64,000 nucleotides of DNA from Rhodobacter sp. Its GTDB lineage: Bacteria > Pseudomonadota > Alphaproteobacteria > Rhodobacterales > Rhodobacteraceae. Made by a program: the position numbers and the translations under genes. Where the stretch lies: NCBI GenBank assembly GCA_027484145.1, contig JAIXUH010000007.1, positions 62,001 through 126,000 of the forward strand, given 5' to 3'. Of the stretch, positions 15,600 to 24,090 are shown piece after piece (position 1 is the stretch's first letter; each line of letters starts with the position of its first letter). The notes under the pieces were generated by a model. The model was not told the DNA's origin. It worked only from the letters and a program-made list of their open reading frames with translations, and did no database searches.

Positions 15600-18479
15600 A
15601 TGAAAGACTTCATCATTCCCGACCGTGATTTCGGCACCCCGGCGGCTAAGTCGAAAACGCTTGTGACCCTGACCATCGACGGGTTCGATGTGACGGTGCC
15701 CGAAGGCACCAGCATCATGCGCGCGGCGGCCGAGGCGGGCATACAGGTGCCGAAGTTGTGCGCCACCGACAGCATCGATGCCTTTGGGTCGTGCCGCCTG
15801 TGTTTGGTCGAGATTGAAGGGCGCAATGGCACGCCCGCCTCTTGCACCACGCCAGTTGCGGCGGGGCTGAAGGTGCACACGCAGACCGGCAAGCTGAAGC
15901 AGTTGCGGCGCGGCGTGATGGAGCTTTACATCAGCGACCACCCGCTGGATTGCCTGACCTGCAGCGCCAATGGCGATTGCGAGTTGCAGGATATGGCCGG
16001 GGCCGTTGGCCTGCGCGATGTGCGCTATGAGGCTGTGGAGACGCACTTCAAAGCCAAGGACACCAGCGGGATTGCCAACCCGCAATGGGCGCCGAAGGAC
16101 GATTCCAACCCCTATTTCACCTATGACCCGGCCAAATGCATCGTCTGCAGCCGTTGCGTGCGCGCCTGCGAAGAGGTGCAGGGCACATTCGCGCTGACGA
16201 TTGAAGGCCGGGGCTTTGACAGCCGCGTGTCGTTCGGGGCCAAGACGGATACGGCGATCACCAGCGATTGCGTGTCATGCGGGGCCTGTGTCGCCGCCTG
16301 CCCGACCGCGACCTTGCAGGAAAAGTCGGTCATCGCGATTGGTACGCCATCACATTCGGTGATCACGACCTGCGCCTATTGCGGGGTGGGCTGTTCGTTC
16401 AAGGCCGAGATGCGCGGCGACGAATTGGTGCGGATGACGCCCTACAAGCATGGCAAGGCCAACCGGGGCCATTCCTGCGTGAAGGGGCGGTTCGCCTATG
16501 GCTATGCCACGCACCAGGACCGCATCCTGAACCCGATGATCCGCGACAGCATCAACGACCCGTGGCAGGAAGTGTCGTGGGATGAGGCGCTGACCTTTGC
16601 CGCCACCCGGATGCGCGGGTTGCAGGAAAAGTACGGCAAGAAATCCATCGGCGTCATCACATCCAGCCGCTGCACCAATGAGGAAACCTATCTGGTGCAA
16701 AAGCTGACCCGCGCGGTCTGGGGCAACAACAACACCGACACCTGCGCGCGCGTGTGCCATTCGCCCACGGGCTATGGCTTGGGGCAGACCTTTGGCACCA
16801 GTGCGGGCACGCAGGATTTCGACAGCGTGGAACATACCGATGTGGTGATCGTGATCGGGGCCAACCCGACCGATGGCCACCCGGTCTTTGCCAGCCGTCT
16901 GAAAAAGCGGCTGCGCAAGGGGGCCAAGCTGATCGTGATCGATCCGCGGCGGATTGATCTGGTGAAGTCGGCGCATATCAAGGCGTCGCATCACCTTGCC
17001 CTGCGTCCAGGCACCAATGTGGCGGTGGTGACCGCGCTGTCGCATGTGATCGTGACCGAAGGGCTGATGGATGAGGCGTTCATCCGTGAGCGCTGCGATT
17101 GGGATGAATTCGCCGAATATGCGGAATTCGTGGCGGACCCGCGCCATTCGCCCGAAGCGACGGAGCTTTTGACCGGCGTTCCGGCGGCGGAATTGCGGGC
17201 GGCGGCGCGGCTGTTTGCCAAGGGCGGCAATGGCGCGATCTATTACGGGCTGGGGGTGACGGAACATTCCCAAGGCTCGACCACCGTGATCGGGATTGCC
17301 AACCTTGCCATGCTGACCGGCAACATCGGTCGCCCCGGCGTGGGCGTGAACCCGTTGCGCGGGCAGAACAATGTGCAGGGTTCCTGCGACATGGGGTCGT
17401 TCCCGCATGAATTGCCGGGCTATCGCCATGTGAAGAACGCCGAGGTGCGCGATCTGTTTGCCCGCGCATGGGGCACCGAGATTGACCCCGAACCCGGCCT
17501 GCGCATTCCCAACATGCTGGATGCGGCGGTGGATGGCACCTTCAAGGGGCTTTACTGCCAAGGCGAGGATATCCTGCAATCAGACCCCGACACCAAGCAT
17601 GTGGCGGCGGGCCTTGCGGCGATGGAATGTGTGATCGTCCATGACCTGTTCCTGAACGAAACCGCGAACTATGCCCATGTCTTCCTGCCGGGGTCGACCT
17701 TCCTGGAAAAAGACGGCACCTTTACCAACGCAGAGCGCCGCATCAACCGCGTGCGCCGCGTGATGGCCCCGCGCAATGGCTATGCCGATTGGGAGATCAC
17801 CCAGTTGCTGGCCAATGCCATGGGTGCGGGCTGGACCTATACCCACCCCAGCCAGATCATGGATGAAATCGCCATGCTGACCCCGAGCTTTGCCGGGGTC
17901 AGCTATGAGGTGCTGGAGGAGAAGGGTTCCGTGCAGTGGCCCTGCAACGAAGCGCATCCCGATGGCACGCCGCTGATGCATGTCGATGGTTTCGTGCGCG
18001 GCAAGGGGCGGTTCATCGTGACCGAATATGTGGCCACCGATGAAAAGACCGGGCCGCGGTTCCCGCTGCTGCTGACCACCGGGCGCATCTTGTCGCAATA
18101 CAACGTGGGCGCGCAGACCCGGCGCACGGCGAATGTGGTCTGGCATGACCAAGACGTACTGGAAATTCACCCCCATGATGCCGAGGTGCGCGGCGTGAAC
18201 GAGGGCGCTTATGTGCGGCTGGCCTCACGCTCGGGCGAGACGACCCTGCGCGCGACGATCACCGACCGCGTGTCGCCGGGCGTGGTTTACACCACCTTCC
18301 ACCATCCCGATACGCAGGCCAATGTCATCACCACCGACTTTTCGGATTGGGCCACCAACTGCCCGGAATACAAGGTGACGGCGGTGCAGGTCAGCCCGTC
18401 GAACGGCCCGTCGGAATGGCAAGAGGACTATAACCAGCACGCTGCCCTGTCGCGGCGCATTCTTCCGGCGGCAGAATGA
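15600..18479 (+). CDS. fdsA: NAD-dependent formate dehydrogenase, alpha (molybdenum) subunit
   Basis: 959 aa from the ATG at 15600. Cluster motifs in order are CATDSIDAFGSCRLC (N-terminal [2Fe-2S], from residue 54), HPLDCLTCSANGDC (113-127), CIVCSRCVRAC (180-190), CVSCGACVAAC (224-234) and CAYCGVGC (258-265). The bis-MGD molybdopterin body follows. The metal ligand is Cys386 in CARVCHSPT, with His387 next to it, matching the active site described for R. capsulatus FdsA; it is a cysteine, not selenocysteine. The enzyme oxidises formate to CO2 in the cytosol. The stop overlaps the start of fdsC (ATGA). Confidence 0.97.
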   Translation: MKDFIIPDRDFGTPAAKSKTLVTLTIDGFDVTVPEGTSIMRAAAEAGIQVPKLCATDSIDAFGSCRLCLVEIEGRNGTPASCTTPVAAGLKVHTQTGKLKQLRRGVMELYISDHPLDCLTCSANGDCELQDMAGAVGLRDVRYEAVETHFKAKDTSGIANPQWAPKDDSNPYFTYDPAKCIVCSRCVRACEEVQGTFALTIEGRGFDSRVSFGAKTDTAITSDCVSCGACVAACPTATLQEKSVIAIGTPSHSVITTCAYCGVGCSFKAEMRGDELVRMTPYKHGKANRGHSCVKGRFAYGYATHQDRILNPMIRDSINDPWQEVSWDEALTFAATRMRGLQEKYGKKSIGVITSSRCTNEETYLVQKLTRAVWGNNNTDTCARVCHSPTGYGLGQTFGTSAGTQDFDSVEHTDVVIVIGANPTDGHPVFASRLKKRLRKGAKLIVIDPRRIDLVKSAHIKASHHLALRPGTNVAVVTALSHVIVTEGLMDEAFIRERCDWDEFAEYAEFVADPRHSPEATELLTGVPAAELRAAARLFAKGGNGAIYYGLGVTEHSQGSTTVIGIANLAMLTGNIGRPGVGVNPLRGQNNVQGSCDMGSFPHELPGYRHVKNAEVRDLFARAWGTEIDPEPGLRIPNMLDAAVDGTFKGLYCQGEDILQSDPDTKHVAAGLAAMECVIVHDLFLNETANYAHVFLPGSTFLEKDGTFTNAERRINRVRRVMAPRNGYADWEITQLLANAMGAGWTYTHPSQIMDEIAMLTPSFAGVSYEVLEEKGSVQWPCNEAHPDGTPLMHVDGFVRGKGRFIVTEYVATDEKTGPRFPLLLTTGRILSQYNVGAQTRRTANVVWHDQDVLEIHPHDAEVRGVNEGAYVRLASRSGETTLRATITDRVSPGVVYTTFHHPDTQANVITTDFSDWATNCPEYKVTAVQVSPSNGPSEWQEDYNQHAALSRRILPAAE

Positions 18480-19312
18480 CGATGCGCCCGGTTCAATCGC
18501 GGCCCGGTATCAGCCTGCGTCAGGGGGCGGCCCATGACACCAGCCGCAGCCTGCCCGAAGAATGGGCGGTGGCGCTGGTTTACAACGGCTCGACCCGCGC
18601 GGTGATGATGGCAACCCCGTCTGATCTGGAGGAGTTCGGGATTGGCTTTTCGCTGACCGAAGGCATCGCCACCCCGGAAGAGATGGACGAGATCGAGGTG
18701 GTGCACCACGACCTTGGGTCCGAAGTGCGGATGTGGGTGGGCCGCGACAAGGCCGAGGCGATGGCCGCCCGCGCCCGTGCCGGCGTTGGCCCGGTGGGCT
18801 GTGGCCTGTGCGGGATCGAAAGCCTTGAACAGGCGCTGCGTGATCTGCCTGCCCTGCCGCAATCGGCGCTGACACTGACCCCGTCCGATATTGATGCGGC
18901 GGTGAATGGCTTGCGTGCGGGCCAGCCGCTGCATGACCAGACCCGCGCCATGCATGCGGCGGGGTTCTATGTGCCCGGCCTTGGCCTGACCCATGTGCGC
19001 GAGGATGTGGGCCGCCACAATGCCTTGGACAAGCTGATTGGGGCACTGGCCCGTGATGGCGTTGACCGGACCAGCGGGGCGATGGTGATCACCAGCCGCG
19101 TGTCGGTTGATATGGTGCAAAAGGCGGTGATGGCGGGCTGTCCGGCGCTGATAGCCGTGTCGGCCCCCACGGCCCATGCCGTACGGATTGCCGAAGCCGC
19201 AGGGCTGACGCTGCTTGCCCTTGCGCGGGGCGATGGGGCCGATGTCTTTGCCGGTGCGGACCGCATCATTTTGGCCGCCAAGGAAGATGGAGGAACGACG
19301 CATGTCGCCTGA
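18476..19312 (+). CDS. fdhD: Formate dehydrogenase sulfurtransferase/chaperone FdhD (FdsC)
   Basis: 278 aa. It has the FdhD family fold with the C-x-x-C pair Cys109 and Cys112 in GPVGCGLCGIES, and the conserved VGRHNALDKLIG and ITSRVSVDMVQKA segments. FdhD/FdsC binds the molybdenum cofactor and delivers the sulfido ligand needed for formate dehydrogenase activity. It overlaps fdsA by four bases upstream and fdsD by eleven bases downstream. This arrangement equals fdsC of R. capsulatus. Confidence 0.95.
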   Translation: MTMRPVQSRPGISLRQGAAHDTSRSLPEEWAVALVYNGSTRAVMMATPSDLEEFGIGFSLTEGIATPEEMDEIEVVHHDLGSEVRMWVGRDKAEAMAARARAGVGPVGCGLCGIESLEQALRDLPALPQSALTLTPSDIDAAVNGLRAGQPLHDQTRAMHAAGFYVPGLGLTHVREDVGRHNALDKLIGALARDGVDRTSGAMVITSRVSVDMVQKAVMAGCPALIAVSAPTAHAVRIAEAAGLTLLALARGDGADVFAGADRIILAAKEDGGTTHVA

Positions 19313-19526
19313 CAAACTGGTCTATATGGCCAACCAGATTGCCACCTTCTTTGCCACCCAACCGGGTGACGATCAGGCCAAGCGTGTGGCTGCCCATATC
19401 AAGGATTTCTGGGAGCCGCGGATGCGCGCCCAGTTGTTTGCGGTGCTGGATGGCCATGAAACCGGGGCTGTGGTCCTGTCGCCGCTGGCACGGCGCGCGG
19501 CGGAACAGTTGCGTCTGGCCGCCTGA
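19302..19526 (+). CDS. fdsD: Formate dehydrogenase delta subunit
   Basis: 74 aa. The ATG at 19302 lies inside the end of fdsC and has GGAGG nine bases upstream. The protein contains the FdsD pattern KLVYMANQIATFF near the start and HIKDFWEPRMR in the middle. FdsD is a small subunit of the heterotrimer-plus-delta formate dehydrogenase; in R. capsulatus it is needed for stable, active enzyme. It closes the operon. Confidence 0.93.
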   Translation: MSPDKLVYMANQIATFFATQPGDDQAKRVAAHIKDFWEPRMRAQLFAVLDGHETGAVVLSPLARRAAEQLRLAA

Positions 19527-19542
19527 CCGCCCTTTCGGGCGG
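19527..19542 (+). terminator. Hairpin directly after fdsD
   Basis: CCGCCC-TTTC-GGGCGG is a perfect 6-bp stem starting at the base after the fdsD stop. No T-tract follows, so it may be an mRNA-stabilising 3' end rather than an intrinsic terminator. The following 220 bases to 19763 hold no gene that I can support. Confidence 0.45.
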
Positions 19543-19763
19543 ATCGCGGGCGCGTCTGGCGTGCTTTGCGCCGCTGCGTTGATTTGGGGCAGCGCCCGGA
19601 TGTCTGCGCGCCAAGGCGTCGCTTTTTCCGGCGCTTTGGCGGCTGCGCTGAATTTTTGGTGATCGTCATGGAACCAACCGCAATCTTGTGGCTTATCTTG
19701 CGCTGTCTGCTGCACGTTGGTGCCGGACCCTTCCTGCAGACCTGACCGCGAAAGGCCACCCCG

Positions 19764-20747
19764 ATGCCCCTTGACGCCCGGACACTGACGACCACCGGCG
19801 TGCAGATGACGGCGGACCGGGCCAGCACGATCTGTGTGCTGGTGAACGGCGGATCGGGCAAGCAAAAGGGGGCCAACGCGGCCAACCGCATTGCGGCGGC
19901 GTTTCGCGCGACCGGGCGGCCCTATGTGCTGCGCCGCATCCGGCGGGGTGCCACGATCGAGGCGCAGGCACGTCAGGCGCTGGCCGAAGGGTTCCGCACC
20001 CTTGTGGCGGCGGGCGGCGATGGCACGATCTGCGCCGTTGCCTCGGCCGTGGCGGCAGAGCCGGAGGCGCGGTTGGGCGTGATCAGCCTTGGCACCTTCA
20101 ACTATTTCAGCCGGTCGCTGGGCCTGCCCGACGAGATCGAAGCGGCGGTCGAGGTGATCGTGCAGGGCCATGAGCGGCCTTTGAATATCGGCAGCGTCAA
20201 TGGCCGGATCTTTCTGAACAATGCCTCACTGGGGGCCTATCCTGCAATTCTGGAAACGCGCGAAGGGGTTTATCGCAGTTTCGGGCGCAGCCGCGTGGCG
20301 GCCTATTGGTCCGTGGTGATTGCGCTGATCCGCCGCCGCGGGCATTTCGAGGCCGAGGTGCACCGCAACGGCGAGATCCGCAGCGTGAAGGCGGCGATGA
20401 TCATGTGCGTCAGCAACCCGTTTCAACTGGCCGAGATGGATCTGGGCGGGGTCGAGGCGGCGCGCAAGGGCGAGTTGGTCATGCTGATTGCGCCGCAGCG
20501 TGGCCCGTTGCAGATGCTGGGCATGGCCTTTGGCCTGTTGCGCGGCAAACTGCGCCGCCATCAGGATTACGATCTGGTCACGGGGACGGAATTCTTGATC
20601 CAGCCGCGCAGACCCCGGCAAAAGGTGGCCCGTGACGGCGAATGGCATCGCGAACGCGGGCCGTTCCGGTTCCGCATGGTGCCGCAGGCCTTGCGGGTGA
20701 TCGTGCCAGCCGATGCAGATGCAACTGGTGGCCCCGGCAGCGCATGA
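19764..20747 (+). CDS. Diacylglycerol kinase family protein (lipid kinase-like)
   Basis: 327 aa from the ATG at 19764 (GAAAGG upstream); an ATG at 19806 also fits. The DAGK catalytic domain is visible: LVNGGSG near residue 27, the ATP-binding AAGGDGTICAVA near 90, and a SLGTFNYFSRSLGLP segment that matches the phosphate-binding loop. Soluble relatives phosphorylate diacylglycerol, sphingosine or related lipids at the membrane; the actual substrate is not deducible. The stop overlaps the start of the downstream phosphoesterase (ATGA), so they form a two-gene operon. Confidence 0.85.
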   Translation: MPLDARTLTTTGVQMTADRASTICVLVNGGSGKQKGANAANRIAAAFRATGRPYVLRRIRRGATIEAQARQALAEGFRTLVAAGGDGTICAVASAVAAEPEARLGVISLGTFNYFSRSLGLPDEIEAAVEVIVQGHERPLNIGSVNGRIFLNNASLGAYPAILETREGVYRSFGRSRVAAYWSVVIALIRRRGHFEAEVHRNGEIRSVKAAMIMCVSNPFQLAEMDLGGVEAARKGELVMLIAPQRGPLQMLGMAFGLLRGKLRRHQDYDLVTGTEFLIQPRRPRQKVARDGEWHRERGPFRFRMVPQALRVIVPADADATGGPGSA

Positions 20748-21583
20748 TCCGCATCGTTCACCTGTCTGACCTGCATTTCGGCACGGTGCGTGCGCATCTG
20801 TTGCAGCCGCTGGTGGCGGCGGTGCGGGCGCTTTGCCCTGACCTGATTGTTGTTTCGGGCGATCTGACGCAGCGGGCGCGGGTGGGCCAGTTCCGCGCGG
20901 CGGCGGCCTTTGTGAACGGGTTGGCGGCCCCGGTACTGGTGGTGCCGGGCAACCATGACGTGCCGTTGTTCAACCCGTTCGTGCGGTTCACGGCCCCGTT
21001 CCGCCGCTATGCCCAAGCGGTGACCGCCGATCTGGCGCCGGTCTGGGCAAAGGGCGGGGTGGTGGTGGCCGGGATGAACACGGTGGACCCGTTCAGCCAC
21101 CAGAAGGGGATTTACCGGCCTGCCGCGCTGACACAGGTGGAGCAGGTGTTTTCCGCGCATCCACAGGCCAAGTTGCGGATTGTAGTGGCGCATCATCCGC
21201 CCCAGCATGATGACGGTGTGGACAAGCATTTGCCGCGCTTTGCGGCTGAGGGGATAACCCGGCTTGCGGCGGCGGGCGCGGATATCATCCTTGCCGGGCA
21301 TCTGCACCGCTGGCGCGCCTCGCCCTTGGCCGAGGTGAAGGGTGTGCGCGGGATGCTACAGGTGCAGGCGGGCACGGCCCTGTCGGGCCGCGTGCGCGGA
21401 GAGGCCAATGACTTCAACCTTGTGGAACAGATGGCCGATGGCGTTGCGGTGACGCGCTTTGTGGCGGGCGATGACCACATCTTCCGGGCGCGCGGCGAAA
21501 GCCGCTTTGCGCCGGGGCGATCAGGGTGGGGAATTGTCGATGTCAGCCTTGCCGCACGGCCGGTGCTGCGGTCGGTGACCTGA
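20744..21583 (+). CDS. Calcineurin-like metallophosphoesterase
   Basis: 279 aa, starting at the ATG that overlaps the DAGK stop. Metal-binding motifs of the family occur in order: HLSDLHFG (residues 6-13), SGDLTQRA, PGNHDVP, AHHPP and GHLHRW. The closest known type is the CpdA/Icc-like group of cAMP or lipid-linked phosphodiesterases. Coupling to a lipid kinase-like gene suggests a phospholipid-related substrate, such as a UDP- or CDP-linked lipid; this is inference. It converges with the NrsF gene six bases further on. Confidence 0.85.
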   Translation: MIRIVHLSDLHFGTVRAHLLQPLVAAVRALCPDLIVVSGDLTQRARVGQFRAAAAFVNGLAAPVLVVPGNHDVPLFNPFVRFTAPFRRYAQAVTADLAPVWAKGGVVVAGMNTVDPFSHQKGIYRPAALTQVEQVFSAHPQAKLRIVVAHHPPQHDDGVDKHLPRFAAEGITRLAAAGADIILAGHLHRWRASPLAEVKGVRGMLQVQAGTALSGRVRGEANDFNLVEQMADGVAVTRFVAGDDHIFRARGESRFAPGRSGWGIVDVSLAARPVLRSVT

Positions 21584-21589
21584 GGCGCG

Positions 21590-22219
21590 TCACCAGCGCA
21601 GAACGCGCGCCCCCAGCAACGTGGACACGGCGGCAACCCCCAGAATGGCCGTGCCATACCACGTGACATAGAAAAGCGGGCTGTCTTCGGTGCAGTGCAG
21701 CGCATAGACCGCCGCCGCCGCCCCGCCGCCCGCCAGACCGGCGATGGCACCTGAAAGCCGCAGGTTGGTGGGCGCGCCGTGGCGCATCATCGCCAGAACC
21801 GCCGCCACCGGCAGGATCGATAGCAGCGGGATGGACACGAGGCACGTCCAGACGGTTTTGCCCACCAGCGCCATCTGGCGGCCCTCAGCCGGGATGGTCA
21901 GCCAAGCCCAAAGCCACAGCCCCGCCGCCACGGCAGCAACCGCTAGAACCGGCCACACACGCGGCGTCTGACCGGGGCGCGCGCAGGCAAGGGCCTGTGC
22001 CCCGGCCAAAAGCGCCAAAGCGCTGGTCAGGCCCCAGCGCGCAGCGGAGACAGGCGTAACGATGGCCTCGCCCAGATCGGCGCGAAAGCCAAGGACCAGC
22101 CACAGGGCCAGCACCGCCAAAGCCAGTGCCGGAAAAAGGCCAAGGGCCAGCGCCCGGCCAAGGGGCCGCGCGGCCATGCCATCCGCCGCAAGGGCGCGGA
22201 TCAGATCATCGGTTTTCAT
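21590..22219 (-). CDS. NrsF-type (DUF1109) transmembrane anti-sigma factor
   Basis: 209 aa. Residues 1-24 are soluble (MKTDDLIRALAADG), followed by six hydrophobic segments, the layout of the DUF1109/NrsF family. Cys126 (VWTCLVS) and Cys176 (LHCTEDS) are 50 residues apart. I recall that the two cysteines needed for metal-stress signalling in Caulobacter NrsF are also 50 apart, so these are probably the sensor pair. The start overlaps the stop of the ECF sigma gene by four bases. The protein should hold that sigma factor at the membrane until stress. Confidence 0.88.
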   Translation of the reverse strand: MKTDDLIRALAADGMAARPLGRALALGLFPALALAVLALWLVLGFRADLGEAIVTPVSAARWGLTSALALLAGAQALACARPGQTPRVWPVLAVAAVAAGLWLWAWLTIPAEGRQMALVGKTVWTCLVSIPLLSILPVAAVLAMMRHGAPTNLRLSGAIAGLAGGGAAAAVYALHCTEDSPLFYVTWYGTAILGVAAVSTLLGARVLRW

Positions 22220-22761
22220 TCCACATGCCTTTCGCGCAGGGCCGACAAGCGCCGCAGGGCCCGGTGCAGCGCCACCCGCACCGCCCCTTCGGTCATGGCC
22301 AGTTTCGCCCCTGTTTCGGCGATACTGTCGCCATCCAGCCCGATCCCCCGCACGATTTTGGCTGACCGGCCATCCAGCATGCCGATCATCTTGCCCATAT
22401 CTGCGGCCTCGAACGGGTCGGCCTGCGGGGGGGCGGCCAGAACATCGGCAAAATCCTCGATCGGCAGGGTCACACGACGGCCACGCACCCGGAAGGCATC
22501 CACCACCTTGTAACGGGCGATGGCGTAAAGCCATGGGCGCACCGGCATGCCAGCGACGCATGTATGCCGTTTCAGATGGATCGCCAGCAGCACGTCTTGC
22601 ACAATATCCTCACACGACGTTTCACCCAAGCCCCCGGCCCGCGAACGGACGATTCCGCGCAGCACGGGTGTGACAGCAGACAGGAACCGGGCATAGGCGC
22701 GCGCGTCGCCGCTGTTTGCGCGGGCAAACAGATCGTCCCAGTCATGCATCGGTTTGGTCAT
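22216..22761 (-). CDS. ECF sigma factor, SigF-like
   Basis: 181 aa. Region 2 is visible as DIVQDVLLAIHLKR and RPWLYAIARYKVVDAFR; region 4 as LDGDSIAETGAKL and EGAVRVALHRALRRL. Length and partner (a DUF1109 anti-sigma factor coupled by ATGA) put it with Caulobacter SigF-type ECF factors, which respond to heavy metals or oxidative stress. No DUF692/DUF2282 gene, the usual SigF targets, follows here. A matching promoter lies 26 bases upstream (see 22787-22812), indicating autoregulation. Confidence 0.9.
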   Translation of the reverse strand: MTKPMHDWDDLFARANSGDARAYARFLSAVTPVLRGIVRSRAGGLGETSCEDIVQDVLLAIHLKRHTCVAGMPVRPWLYAIARYKVVDAFRVRGRRVTLPIEDFADVLAAPPQADPFEAADMGKMIGMLDGRSAKIVRGIGLDGDSIAETGAKLAMTEGAVRVALHRALRRLSALRERHVE

Positions 22762-22786
22762 CCTGGCCTGCCATCGCGGGGGTCTA

Positions 22787-22812
22787 TTCGTTGGGAAAGT
22801 GCTGGTTGTTAC
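22787..22812 (-). promoter_or_regulatory. SigF-like ECF promoter for the sigma-nrsF operon
   Basis: On the minus strand GTAACA is followed by exactly 16 bases and CGAA. This differs by one base from the GTAACC-N16-CGAA motif I recall for Caulobacter SigF. The predicted start would fall about 20 bases before the sigma gene ATG. Confidence 0.6.
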
Positions 22813-22927
22813 ATCGGCCCTGTCACGGCTGCGTGAAAACCCTACCCGCGATTGTGGGGCGGCACCACCATGGCTCTGCCGGAAAGATCAATGCTTTTGC
22901 CCGCATATCCAGCAAGTGCCGGAGGAA

Positions 22928-22972
22928 CCGCCACAAAATCAGGCGTTGCTGGCCGGTTTTGCCCCGTGGCGG
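22928..22972 (+). other. Stem-loop in the leader of the ABC importer operon
   Basis: CCGCCAC (22928-22934) pairs with GTGGCGG (22966-22972) around a 31-base loop that itself has AAAA/TTTT complementarity. It lies 74 bases before the substrate-binding protein start. I see no match to a known riboswitch consensus. Confidence 0.35.
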
Positions 22973-23045
22973 CTGTGCAGGCTTGGCCTGATCCGCGCCC
23001 CGGTTACCGTTCTGGGCAAGAGAACCGTTTCAGGGAGAGTCCGCC

Positions 23046-24050
23046 ATGTTCCGCCATGCCATCGCCAGTTTCGCCACTGCTTTTCTGATCAGCCCCGTTG
23101 CGGCCCAGACGGCCATGCCCTTTGCCCTTGACTGGAAGTTCGAAGGGCCTGCCGCGCCCTATTTTGTGGCCATCGACAAGGGCCATTTTGCCGCCGAGGG
23201 GCTGACGGTGGAAATCAGCGAAGGGGCAGGGTCGCTGGACGCTATTCCCAAGGTGGCGACCGGGGCCTTTCCGATGGGCTTTGCCGATATCAACAGCCTG
23301 ATGAAGTTTCTGGACCAGAACCCCGGCGCCCCGGTGACGGCGGTGATGATGATCTATGACAAGCCGCCCTTTGCCATGGTGGGCCGCAAGTCGCTGGGCA
23401 TTGCGGCACCGGGCGATATTGCGGGCAAGATCCTTGGCGCGCCGCCGCCGGATGGTGCGTGGGCACAGTTCCCGATCTTTGCCGCCGAGAATGGCATCGA
23501 CATGGCCTCTGTGACGGTGGAGCCTGTGGGCTTTCCGGTGCGCGAACCGATGCTGGCCGAGGGCAAAGTGGCGGCTGTGACCGGGTTTTCGTTTTCGTCC
23601 AGCCTGAACCTGAAGCGGCTTGGCGTGCCGGCGGATGATCTGTCGGTGATCCTGATGGCCGATCATGGCGTGGCTCTGTATGGCAATGCGATCATCGTGA
23701 ACACCGATTTCGCCAAGGCCAATCCGGCGTTGGTGACGGGGTTCCTGCGGGCGGTGGCCAAGGGCTGGAAAGATACGGCGGCCGACCCGGCGGCGGCGAT
23801 TGCCAGCCTTGTGACGCGCAACCCTGCCGCCGACGCGGCACTGGAAACCGAACGGTTGCAGATGGCGCTGACCGACAACGTGATGACCGATTGGGTCAAG
23901 GCCAATGGTCTGGGCGGGGTAGATGCCGCGCGGATGACCAAGGCGATCGAGCAGACGAAATCGGTCTACACCTTTGCCGCAGAACCGGATGCCGCACTCT
24001 ATTTCGACCCCGCCTATCTGCCGACCGACGGCAGCCTGATGATGCAATAA
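23046..24050 (+). CDS. NMT1/THI5-type ABC transporter substrate-binding protein
   Basis: 334 aa. A signal peptide spans residues 1-20 (ending VAAQT). The mature protein begins with LDWKFEGPAAPYFVAIDKG, the pattern of the NitT/TauT/THI5 substrate-binding family, and later shows GFADINSLMKFL and DKPPFAMVG. These proteins deliver nitrate, sulfonates, pyrimidines or similar small ligands to an inner-membrane importer. A ribosome-binding site (CAGGGAGAG) precedes the ATG. The ATPase and permease genes follow. I cannot assign the ligand; the loop composition is closer to the pyrimidine-precursor group than to nitrate binders, a weak impression. Confidence 0.87.
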   Translation: MFRHAIASFATAFLISPVAAQTAMPFALDWKFEGPAAPYFVAIDKGHFAAEGLTVEISEGAGSLDAIPKVATGAFPMGFADINSLMKFLDQNPGAPVTAVMMIYDKPPFAMVGRKSLGIAAPGDIAGKILGAPPPDGAWAQFPIFAAENGIDMASVTVEPVGFPVREPMLAEGKVAAVTGFSFSSSLNLKRLGVPADDLSVILMADHGVALYGNAIIVNTDFAKANPALVTGFLRAVAKGWKDTAADPAAAIASLVTRNPAADAALETERLQMALTDNVMTDWVKANGLGGVDAARMTKAIEQTKSVYTFAAEPDAALYFDPAYLPTDGSLMMQ

Positions 24051-24058
24051 GGCACAAG

Positions 24059-24082
24059 GCCGCCCGGGTTTCTTCGGGCGGC
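24059..24082 (+). other. Intercistronic hairpin between binding protein and ATPase genes
   Basis: GCCGCCCG and CGGGCGGC form an 8-bp stem with an 8-base loop. It starts 9 bases after the binding-protein stop and ends 8 bases before the ATPase ATG, with no other ribosome-binding site visible. Such hairpins commonly raise binding-protein mRNA over the membrane subunits. Confidence 0.6.
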
Positions 24083-24090
24083 TGCATCCC

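Noticed and set aside
13842-16085. 747-codon open frame on the minus strand
   Set aside because: It lies wholly antisense to fdsB, the DUF4287 gene and fdsA, which have unmistakable motifs. High-GC codon use produces such shadows, and its translation has no recognisable domain.
16745-16770. Selenocysteine at the FdsA active site
   Set aside because: The codon at residue 386 is a normal cysteine (TGC) and the frame has no internal TGA.
16350-17579. 409-codon minus-strand open frame
   Set aside because: Antisense to the molybdopterin part of fdsA; His/Arg/Gly-rich translation typical of a shadow frame.
22820-23045. TPP riboswitch before the THI5-like binding protein
   Set aside because: CCTGATCC is present, but the CTGAGA motif and the paired elements around it are missing.
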